From Methanocatella intestini (GTDB lineage: Archaea; Methanobacteriota; Methanobacteria; Methanobacteriales; Methanobacteriaceae): DNA of 60,848 nt. The notes below the pieces were generated by a model. It had not been told where the DNA came from and did no database searches. It worked only from the letters and a program-made list of their open reading frames with translations. This document shows, piece after piece, positions 1-6,121 of the stretch (positions within the stretch are counted from its first letter, which is position 1; the number at the start of each line of letters is the position of its first letter). The stretch is from the NCBI RefSeq assembly GCF_002252585.1, contig NZ_NQLD01000005.1; one strand, 5' to 3'. Made by a program: the position numbers and the translations under genes.

Positions 1-192
1 TGGATTAACATATGAAAATATGTTATTTTCGTCTAAAAATAGTTTTTGATTAGTATTTTCAATATTTGGGCTTTTGTTAAGCCTTTCTGAAATGATTTTT
101 TCATGATCAATTTTTTCTTCAGAAAAATCAAAAAGTTTAAGTTGTATGAAGGTTAAATTACTATTGAGGACAAATTTGTTTTGTTTGGTCAT
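1..192 (-). CDS. Orphan protein, truncated by the left window edge
   Basis: An ATG at 192 on the minus strand opens a frame that stays open for 64 codons to base 1, so the 3' part lies outside the window. The visible N-terminus begins MTKQNKFVLNSNLTFIQLKL and is rich in K, N, E and I, with no signal peptide, membrane segment or motif I recognise. Only a weak ribosome-binding motif (GTGAG) lies upstream. No function can be assigned from this fragment. It is called because the frame is uninterrupted and codon use matches its AT-rich neighbours. Confidence 0.5.
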   Translation of the reverse strand, partial: MTKQNKFVLNSNLTFIQLKLFDFSEEKIDHEKIISERLNKSPNIENTNQKLFLDENNIFSYVNP

Positions 193-408
193 AAAACATT
201 ATTTGTTCTCACTTATTTAAGTAATTTACTATTTTTAAATCAATATTTTTTAAATTAAAGCAAAATTAGAACGAATTTTCAGCGAGGTGAAATTTCAACT
301 GTAAAAAAAATTAATTTGAAAAAAGCCTATAAAATTTTACAGACTCCTTTCACTTATGAAAAATAGTTTCTTTTGAAGAGTTATATATGAGAGATATATT
401 TTTTGAAG
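193..408. other. Intergenic stretch between two minus-strand orphans
   Basis: This AT-rich stretch separates the truncated orphan from the next minus-strand gene. The only structure I see is the perfect 10-base palindrome TGAAATTTCA at 288-297. No open frame with a ribosome-binding site and no RNA gene is visible. Confidence 0.4.
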
Positions 409-606
409 TTATTCTCCGTCATCCATTTCGTCAAGTTCTTTTTGTAAGTCATGGATTTGCATTTCCTTGTAGAATCTTTCGAACTTGCCTGCTTCGATAA
501 GATAAGCTGAAACTTCAAGAGCATCTCTATAGGTATAGTTGGACTCTTTGATAATTTGCTTTTTATCTTCATCCATGTAGGATGAGGTATTATTTATATT
601 GGCCAT
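409..606 (-). CDS. Small acidic orphan protein, 65 residues
   Basis: This is a soluble, probably helical 65-residue protein beginning MANINNTSSYMDEDKKQI and ending with an acidic tail (ELDEMDDGE). An AGGTTG motif precedes the ATG at 606; an internal ATG at 576 is an alternative start. I do not recognise a family. It stands alone between AT-rich spacers, and the dense acidic and Lys content suggests a real cytoplasmic protein. Its function is unknown. Confidence 0.55.
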   Translation of the reverse strand: MANINNTSSYMDEDKKQIIKESNYTYRDALEVSAYLIEAGKFERFYKEMQIHDLQKELDEMDDGE

Positions 607-750
607 AGCTATTACAACCTGTATATAATAATTAATATAATATTTTATTATTACTTTTATATAAATTTATCATTATTTGAATTTCAATATTAGAATAACC
701 TTATAAAATTAAAAAAGTAAATTGATGAGCATGATAACTCATGCTCAAAG

Positions 751-1041
751 TTAGTGGATTATATTTGAAGATAGAATTTTAACTTTATCACCAATTTCTT
801 CTCTAATTCTTATGTCAAATTCTTTTTCTATCTGTTCTAAATTTTCAAGAGAATCGGTAGTTAATTGTACTTCCATTTCTTCAAGTGTTGTAATTTCTAG
901 ATTTTGACCATGCAATTCTGAAAAGCTACTATAGAATTCTATTGTTCCAGTTTCATATGTTTTCAATAATGCATTTATTTTAGTCTCATCTTCTTTGTTT
1001 AACGGTTTATTAACTACTATCTTCTTTAACATTTTTACCAT
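751..1041 (-). CDS. Orphan protein, last gene of the mini-protein operon
   Basis: A 96-residue soluble protein beginning MVKMLKKIVVNKP, rich in Glu, Leu and Thr and probably alpha/beta. I do not recognise a family. The start at 1041 is chosen because GAGGAGTGATTAGG lies directly before it; the upstream GTG at 1050 is part of that ribosome-binding site. The site overlaps the stop of the preceding zinc-ribbon gene (TGA at 1047-1049), so translation is probably coupled. It is the fifth gene of a run of short genes reading leftward from 2115. Function unknown. Confidence 0.65.
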   Translation of the reverse strand: MVKMLKKIVVNKPLNKEDETKINALLKTYETGTIEFYSSFSELHGQNLEITTLEEMEVQLTTDSLENLEQIEKEFDIRIREEIGDKVKILSSNIIH

Positions 1042-1046
1042 CCTAA

Positions 1047-1187
1047 TCACTCCTCATAAGTTATTATATATTCACAGTTTTCACATTTGCAGTTTACAAC
1101 AGTTCCATCAAATGTGTGGACTTCATTTTTAATAATCATGTTTCCACCACATTTTGGACATTTTTCACTTGAATATTCACCAATCAT
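1047..1187 (-). CDS. Mini zinc-ribbon protein, 46 residues
   Basis: The protein carries two Cys pairs, CPKCGG near residue 9 and CKCENC near residue 33, which fits one zinc-ribbon fold and nothing else. The start at 1187 (MIGEYSSEKCPKCGG) is set by AAGGAGTGATAAC directly upstream; longer in-frame starts read through the previous gene. It resembles the adjacent 57-residue zinc ribbon in layout (C-x2-C, about 20 residues, C-x-C-x2-C), which suggests an old duplication. Proteins of this kind often bind nucleic acid or a partner protein, but the role here is unknown. Confidence 0.7.
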   Translation of the reverse strand: MIGEYSSEKCPKCGGNMIIKNEVHTFDGTVVNCKCENCEYIITYEE

Positions 1188-1191
1188 GTTA

Positions 1192-1365
1192 TCACTCCTT
1201 ATTCTCATCGAGAATAGCTTTATTTGTTGTATCAACAATAATTACACTTTTACAGTTTTCACATTCGCATTCATATTTACTAAGCCCTAATTCTTTAATT
1301 ACATTTAATTTGGCATGTCCACATTTAGCGCAAGGATCTCCAAAAAACATTGATACTTTAATCAT
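1192..1365 (-). CDS. Mini zinc-ribbon protein, 57 residues
   Basis: Two Cys pairs, CAKC near residue 12 and CECENC near residue 35, predict a single zinc ribbon. A short hydrophobic start (MIKVSMFFGDP) and a polar tail follow. The start at 1365 is chosen because GGAG lies about ten bases upstream; the longer frame to 1431 has no ribosome-binding site. The stop at 1192-1194 lies within the ribosome-binding region of the next zinc-ribbon gene, so the two are likely co-translated. Function unknown. Confidence 0.65.
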   Translation of the reverse strand: MIKVSMFFGDPCAKCGHAKLNVIKELGLSKYECECENCKSVIIVDTTNKAILDENKE

Positions 1366-1445
1366 ATTATCAAAACTCCATTTATATTTACAATTTTTAA
1401 AATAAAAAGTTTTTGAATAAAATTTATCCAAATAGAAAAATAATC

Positions 1446-1461
1446 AATGATAAAAATCATT
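1446..1461 (-). terminator. Short hairpin after the 45-residue gene
   Basis: AATGAT (1446-1451) and ATCATT (1456-1461) form a perfect six-base stem with an AAAA loop, just past the stop at 1464-1466. It may attenuate transcription between the 45-residue gene and the zinc-ribbon genes. It is a weak structure and no mapped terminator supports it. Confidence 0.25.
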
Positions 1462-1463
1462 AA

Positions 1464-1601
1464 TTAAATTATTAAGCGTTTTGTTTGCATTTTAGATTTG
1501 TCAGCGGATTTTGTAACAAATACTGTTTCCGGTTCAATGCCCAATGGTTGGGATGGTTGTTTCTTAGGTTTATTATTTTGTCTGGATTTATCTTCACCCA
1601 T
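1464..1601 (-). CDS. Hidden 45-residue basic protein with a strong ribosome-binding site
   Basis: The sequence GGAGGTGATAAT directly precedes ATG at 1601, among the best ribosome-binding sites in the window, and the frame runs to TAA at 1464-1466. The product starts MGEDKSRQNNKPKKQPS and ends KSKMQTKRLII; it is basic and probably disordered, with no Cys and no membrane segment. The stop of the upstream membrane-protein gene (TGA at 1606-1608) lies inside the ribosome-binding site, so the two genes are almost certainly coupled. The gene is below usual length cut-offs. Function unknown; it may be a small partner of the membrane protein. Confidence 0.65.
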   Translation of the reverse strand: MGEDKSRQNNKPKKQPSQPLGIEPETVFVTKSADKSKMQTKRLII

Positions 1602-1605
1602 ATTA

Positions 1606-2115
1606 TCACCTCCAAAAAGTCAATAGTAATAAAATAAAAAATGTTACTGTCGATATTAAACCATATTTAAAAAATTCAAAACCTATTTTTGCTTTTTTAG
1701 TTTTATCTTCTACAATTTCATGATTGTCTTCAATGCATTTTTGTAAACTAACAATGTTCTTGTTGATAATTAAATCTGCATCCTCTTTATTTTCAATTGA
1801 TGAGATAATTCCGCTCATGACAGGAGCCTCCTGAAAAGTGCTAACAAAAGTTATTGCTGAAATGAAATAGAATATGGAAATTGCATAACAACAAATTGAT
1901 ATAATTTCTAAACATATCAATGCTCTTGAAGCATTAATTAATAAAATTTCTGAAGACCTATTAAAGATTTGTGGCAAAATAGTAATTTCAATAGTCAGTA
2001 TTACTCCAATGAACCCTATCATTGATTTATTTTTATTATCAACACTAATATTTCGATTATTGACTTCATCATAGCGATGAAGAACTAAATTTAATAAAAT
2101 TTCCTTTTCATCCAT
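1606..2115 (-). CDS. Membrane protein with about four transmembrane helices, first gene of the mini-protein operon
   Basis: A 169-residue protein with hydrophobic spans around residues 33-50, 58-75 (weaker), 75-92 and a C-terminal span from about 148 to 168; a soluble, charged segment (residues 95-145) lies between. The N-terminal part has the polar 'YDEVNNRN...KNKSMIGFIGVI' layout seen in small membrane effector-like families such as SLATT/S-4TM, but that resemblance is my impression and not a demonstrated homology. The ATG at 2115 is preferred over the GTG at 2124, which belongs to the GGTG ribosome-binding motif. It heads a run of five short genes. Confidence 0.6.
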   Translation of the reverse strand: MDEKEILLNLVLHRYDEVNNRNISVDNKNKSMIGFIGVILTIEITILPQIFNRSSEILLINASRALICLEIISICCYAISIFYFISAITFVSTFQEAPVMSGIISSIENKEDADLIINKNIVSLQKCIEDNHEIVEDKTKKAKIGFEFFKYGLISTVTFFILLLLTFWR

Positions 2116-2205
2116 ATTATTCACCAGTGCTTTTAAATTTAAAATTATTTATAGTTCTTGTAGATTTAAAATTTGGATTAAGTGTTCATTTCAATCCCCC
2201 CTATT

Positions 2206-2240
2206 AGTAAGTTATGCCTTACTGGTAAGATTTATAAACA
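2206..2240 (-). promoter_or_regulatory. Promoter with candidate operator ahead of the mini-protein operon
   Basis: On the minus strand a TATA-like box (GTTTATAAATC, about 2229-2239) is followed at once by AGTAAG (2206-2211) and its inverted partner CTTACT (2218-2223), with another TAAG at 2226-2229. An inverted repeat just downstream of the TATA box is a usual place for a repressor site in archaea. The site lies about 90 bases before the first gene of the operon (start 2115). Prediction only. Confidence 0.3.
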
Positions 2241-2305
2241 TAAATAGTATTAGCAAGATTTAGTTTTCATAAAAATTGTATTTCAAAAAATAGTCTATTA
2301 AAAAA

Positions 2306-2332
2306 GGCCACAACCACAAATGTGGTGTGACC
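2306..2332. terminator. Hairpin in the 395-base spacer 2116-2510
   Basis: GGCCACAACCACA (2306-2318) and TGTGGTGTGACC (2321-2332) form a stem with one bulge and a near-zero loop. It lies between the stop side of the 2511-3026 gene and the promoter of the mini-protein operon, so a minus-strand terminator is the simplest reading. The rest of this spacer is AT-rich with no convincing gene. Confidence 0.35.
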
Positions 2333-2510
2333 TATTAGAATAACTGCAATACATTTAGAATGAAAATAGTAATAAAAAATAAATTTAGTAAAAATAGTCT
2401 TCTTCATTATTAAGGGTCATAAAATTAAAACTAAATTTAAATAGAATTAAACTTATAAAACCTTTATTTTAAGCTTTATAATATTTAAAAATAAATTAAT
2501 TTAATTAATA

Positions 2511-3026
2511 CTATTTAAAATTTTTAAATGTTCTCCTATATTCATCTTTAATCCTTTTCATTTCTTTTTCATCATTTGGATTTCGATGGGGGCCTATTCT
2601 AACACCACCCAATCTTTTTTCATTATGATTAGGATTTCTTCTTTGTTTCCATTTATTATCTCGATCTTTTTCCTGTTTTCCAAACTTTCTGCAATTTTTA
2701 GAACAGTATTTGTCAGCATTATTCTTTGGTTTGAAACTTTTGCCGCACCAAGCACATTTTTTATGCTGTAAATTATAGATAACTTTATCATAGAGATTTT
2801 TTGATTCTTTTGAATCAAAACGAATTTTATTATTTTCTTTAAGCTTATTTAAACCCCTTCTAATATCGGTGGTGCTTCTTGAATATATTCTTTGATTAAA
2901 TGTTTCATTTAAATCAACCAAATATAATTTACCTTCGGTTTCAATGATTTTAATAGAAATTAAATGCAGCCATTCTTCTTTTGAGATATAATCTCTAGTT
3001 GATTTATAATTTGACATTTCAACCAT
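2511..3026 (-). CDS. Zinc-finger protein with basic C-terminus, 171 residues
   Basis: Residues 1-85 are predicted helical and charged. Around residue 90 a zinc finger follows, CAWCGKSF...KYCSKNCR, i.e. C-x2-C-x15-C-x3-C, then a strongly basic tail rich in Arg, Lys and Asn. That layout suits nucleic-acid binding. No family name can be given with confidence. Start is at 3026 or three codons later (3017, preceded by GGTTGAA); neither has a strong ribosome-binding site. It sits 15 bases downstream of the membrane-anchored orphan at 3042-3515 and is probably co-transcribed. Confidence 0.6.
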   Translation of the reverse strand: MVEMSNYKSTRDYISKEEWLHLISIKIIETEGKLYLVDLNETFNQRIYSRSTTDIRRGLNKLKENNKIRFDSKESKNLYDKVIYNLQHKKCAWCGKSFKPKNNADKYCSKNCRKFGKQEKDRDNKWKQRRNPNHNEKRLGGVRIGPHRNPNDEKEMKRIKDEYRRTFKNFK

Positions 3027-3041
3027 TATTTAAATAAATAT

Positions 3042-3515
3042 CTATTTTTCCGTTAATAATTCATTAAAATTATTTGTTTCTTTGAGTATTGTTTTAAGAT
3101 CATCTACTTTACCATTATAATCTATCCGAATATTTTCATCGTTTTTTCTTTCAATATTGATTGTAAAATTGATTGTATCATCATTTTCCATTTTTGACGA
3201 AATATAATTAGCCAACAAACCAATTATTAAAGGAAATATGAAATCTCTAATAATAAATTCGCCAATCTGATAAAATATTGAATTATGTACTTCTACATGG
3301 TCAATGCTCTTTCTATATTCAACAATATTAATTTCATTATTATTTTCTTTTATAAAGTTATAAAAATCATTTTTAATTATTAAATGGTCATTATTTTTAT
3401 CATATTCTTCAGTTATGAATAATGCATCACATTTATCGACCATAGATGATTCTAAATGTTTTTTGAAATCCTCAAGTTTTTTATCAGATTTAGTTATTTT
3501 TAAATCATTGTTCAT
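3042..3515 (-). CDS. Orphan protein with one transmembrane helix, 157 residues
   Basis: The N-terminal 80 residues are soluble and highly charged. A hydrophobic segment near residues 86-105 (FIIRDFIFPLIIGLLANYIS) predicts one membrane helix, and about 50 polar residues follow. AAGGAGTTAAAA precedes the ATG at 3515, a clear ribosome-binding site. There is no signal peptide, so a tail-like or mid-protein anchor is likely. I recognise no family. The gene opens a two-gene unit with the zinc-finger gene downstream. Confidence 0.6.
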   Translation of the reverse strand: MNNDLKITKSDKKLEDFKKHLESSMVDKCDALFITEEYDKNNDHLIIKNDFYNFIKENNNEINIVEYRKSIDHVEVHNSIFYQIGEFIIRDFIFPLIIGLLANYISSKMENDDTINFTINIERKNDENIRIDYNGKVDDLKTILKETNNFNELLTEK

Positions 3516-3760
3516 TTTTAACTCCTTTTTAAATTAGATATTTCAACCAAATGTTCTGGGTTATATTTTTGATATTACTGATAATTAAATTGAATTAAAA
3601 ATTATTATTTTTATTTTTCTGAGTAAAATCTGGATAGTAACAACCCTGCACATGAAAATCAAATATTGGTTTAGACTCAATATAAAAGAGTTATAAAAAA
3701 TAAATTTTAAATAAATCCCAATAATTCTGTAAAAAAAATAAAAAAAGAGTTAATACATTG

Positions 3761-4569
3761 TTAACTACTATATAAATCTGTAAATATCCAACTTGGGTCA
3801 TAAGCTATGAGATATCCATCTTCACACCAGATTGCTCTGACATTTCCTGAAGTTGTATCTGCCACTGCAGCGGGATCTCTATTAATCCAATTTCCTCCGG
3901 TATGCTTTTTATGCCTAAGCCTTAACCTTATATGGCCTGTTCCGGATACTCTGCATTTAACATGGACAAATTGCACATCATAACCTAAGGATTTGGCTAT
4001 TCTGTAATACACCTGTCCCCAGTCTACACAATTGGAACCTTTTCCCGCTTTAGCATCATTGATTGTTTTCTTGTCTGTTTTTTGAGAATCAAAGTATTTG
4101 CTGTATAATTTCTTCTTTGCTATAATAGCTAAAGCTTCATCAATAGTGTTTCCTTTGTAGTTGAATGTCTTGATAAACAGCTTCATTGTTGAGTCACTAT
4201 AATCGGGAAGCTTTGACATTCTGTAAACGATTGCAGGAAGCCTTCCATTTGATCTTATGTATGCTTCAGTTCTTATGGCCATGTCCACATATTCGGCCTT
4301 GTCGATTTTGGTTGAGTTCTTTAACATTACATAGTTTGGAAGAAAATCCAAAGAGCTGTTATCCTTTATCACGGCCATTGTATACATTGCCACATCTTGT
4401 CTGAACCTAATTTCTTGGCTTTCTTTTCAACATCACTGCAGCTGCCTTTCAATGTCAATATCTGGTAGTAGTCACGCTTCTTGTACTTCTTTTTGTTCTG
4501 GATTAACCAGAATGCTATTGAGTTCATTGCCTGACAAAAACTTGTCCAGCTAATATTATCTTCTGTCAT
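3761..4569 (-). pseudogene. Pseudomurein endoisopeptidase-like lysin, split by a frameshift
   Basis: The C-terminal part (3761-4424) shows a transglutaminase-fold Cys protease: GSNCVDWGQVYYRIAKSLGY, then SGTGHIRLRLR, then the AYDPSW end, giving the Cys-His-Asp triad of peptidase family C71 (PeiW/PeiP type), which cuts the peptide cross-links of pseudomurein. Before it lie pseudomurein-binding-repeat-like segments (LPNYVML... KAEYVDMA... SNGRLPAIVY). The first 66 codons (4569-4369) are in another frame; both frames are open between about 4424 and 4369, so a one-base indel there would join them into a protein of roughly 270 residues, near the family size. It may be a decayed virus lysin, a sequencing error, or two overlapping genes. 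Confidence 0.55.
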
Positions 4570-4657
4570 ATATTATAATTTGTATTATCTTATTTATTAT
4601 ATTTTTTATATATTTTGGATAATAAAAATAATATCCAATCCAAGTGTTGAAAATACC

Positions 4658-5014
4658 CTATGTTTCCAACAAGAGGGAGTTGATAAAATCAATAGCTGAA
4701 TTTTTGATTTGATTTAATTGGCCGTCATTGACATTAACGGCAAGGGTTGTCAATACTAGATTGGTTTTTAAACTCTGATATTTGAGATCAAAGTAATTGA
4801 AATTTGATAATTCAGAATCTTCATAAAATGTTGCATCAATCATTACTTCATCATAAGTTGTTTGATGAATATGTGTTGGATTGTTTCTCCCAAATCCTTC
4901 TAAATAATCAGAACTATCTGAAAATCCTGTTCCGGCTCTCATATGATAATGGTATTGTTTCCAATCTCCTTCTTCATCGGTTCCGGAATTATATGCGTCC
5001 CATGAAGAGGACAT
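4658..5014 (-). CDS. Orphan protein, 118 residues, partner of the gene at 5017
   Basis: A soluble acidic protein beginning MSSSWDAYNSGTDEEGDW, rich in Asp, Ser, Thr and aromatic residues, with no Cys and no membrane segment. The start at 5014 lies two bases after the stop of the upstream gene, and a GTGAT motif inside that gene's end can serve as ribosome-binding site, so the two are likely translated together. I do not recognise the family. The neighbouring lysin suggests a virus or mobile-element origin, but this is only context. Confidence 0.55.
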   Translation of the reverse strand: MSSSWDAYNSGTDEEGDWKQYHYHMRAGTGFSDSSDYLEGFGRNNPTHIHQTTYDEVMIDATFYEDSELSNFNYFDLKYQSLKTNLVLTTLAVNVNDGQLNQIKNSAIDFINSLLLET

Positions 5015-5016
5015 TA

Positions 5017-5736
5017 CTAAATCACTAACACATCAAGTAAACAATAGTCTTTCTCTTGTCCAGTCATTATTGAACTAAATTTCATATCCTCATGATATGG
5101 TGTTAAATTATAATCTGTTTGCATAAATACAGATATTAATTGTTCATCATCACCATATGGATATTTAAAAGAATCATAAGCAGTAATAGCTCCACCAGCC
5201 CTTTTGAATCTGGCAAAAACTACTCTGCCATTTGCACATGATTGGCCTGATAAATTTTTGGTACATAAACATGATACTTCCATTGGAACAAAACGTGAAC
5301 GTATCACTTTTCCTGAGTCAATTGAATCATATTCCACGCTTAAACCTTGACATGTCTCAAAGAAATCTGAGTATGTATCAGAGTTTGCATCAAAAAAGTG
5401 AACCTCATCGCCAGTTGATAAAGTGCTTGAGAAGGTTGTTGATCTATCATAAACATCCAACAATAGCTTTGTTATTTGAGAAATTATTCCAACTGGAATT
5501 CTTGCCAGGATGCATGCTGGTTTGGATCCGTATGATGGAAGATATAATACTTTACATTCTGTGTTGTTCATGGTTTTGATCTTTAGATTTTTCAAATCAC
5601 TTCTGAATAAATTAGAATAAGAATTGTTGGCTAACGAATCCAACAAAATATAATCGTAGTTTGATGAATAGCTGCTGCTCCTCTCGTTGTAATTACTCAT
5701 TACAATATTGATTTGTAATTCTTTCTGCAATGTCAT
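5017..5736 (-). CDS. Orphan protein, 239 residues, leaderless start
   Basis: The product begins MTLQKELQINIV and has a Ser/Tyr/Asn-rich N-terminus, several short beta-like segments and three clustered Cys (CLCTKNLSGQSC near residue 155). There is no clear membrane helix. The start at 5736 is chosen because a strong TATA box lies 27 bases upstream, which would place transcription start at or next to this ATG; the frame open to 5793 would start upstream of the promoter. An ATG at 5700 is an alternative. No family recognised. It forms a two-gene unit with 4658-5014. Confidence 0.55.
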   Translation of the reverse strand: MTLQKELQINIVMSNYNERSSSYSSNYDYILLDSLANNSYSNLFRSDLKNLKIKTMNNTECKVLYLPSYGSKPACILARIPVGIISQITKLLLDVYDRSTTFSSTLSTGDEVHFFDANSDTYSDFFETCQGLSVEYDSIDSGKVIRSRFVPMEVSCLCTKNLSGQSCANGRVVFARFKRAGGAITAYDSFKYPYGDDEQLISVFMQTDYNLTPYHEDMKFSSIMTGQEKDYCLLDVLVI

Positions 5737-5756
5737 AATTAATATTTTATTATCCT

Positions 5757-5769
5757 TTTTATATAAAGT
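5757..5769 (-). promoter_or_regulatory. TATA box for the leaderless gene at 5736
   Basis: On the minus strand ACTTTATATAAAAAGG is centred about 27 bases before ATG 5736, the standard archaeal spacing from TATA box to transcription start. No ribosome-binding site lies between, which supports a leaderless mRNA. Confidence 0.55.
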
Positions 5770-5790
5770 ATATAATAAAAAAAGTAATAA

Positions 5791-5892
5791 CATTAACGAT
5801 TAGATATCTTGAATTTGGGTTCATCTTTCCACTCCAACATTATATGTAAGCTTTGAGAAAAAAACCAACATTAACATTACCAATCGTTAATG
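5791..5892. repeat. CATTAACGATT inverted repeat, left flank of the restriction gene
   Basis: CATTAACGATT at 5791-5801 is matched by its perfect inverse AATCGTTAATG at 5882-5892, with a further CATTAAC at 5869-5875. The same 11-mer recurs at 8855-8865, and the 25 bases after it agree at about 16 positions with those after 5801. The rest of the 385-base spacer 5737-6121 holds a TATA box near 5763 and no gene. Confidence 0.55.
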
Positions 5893-6121
5893 TGAAAAAA
5901 ATGAAGAAAATAATTCTAAAAAGATTTGCAGTGAATGTTTTCATTTGAAATATTCACTTTAATCACAATAGCAGAAGATAAACGAGAATTTTATGTGAGT
6001 TAAGATTTCACCATTAGCGTTTTGAATATTTCTCTACAAAACATTCTTTAAACCGGCGATGCAATCAAACGGTTGATGAATCAGGAGCAGCACGGAATAC
6101 AGAAGGGATGATTGTCTCTTA

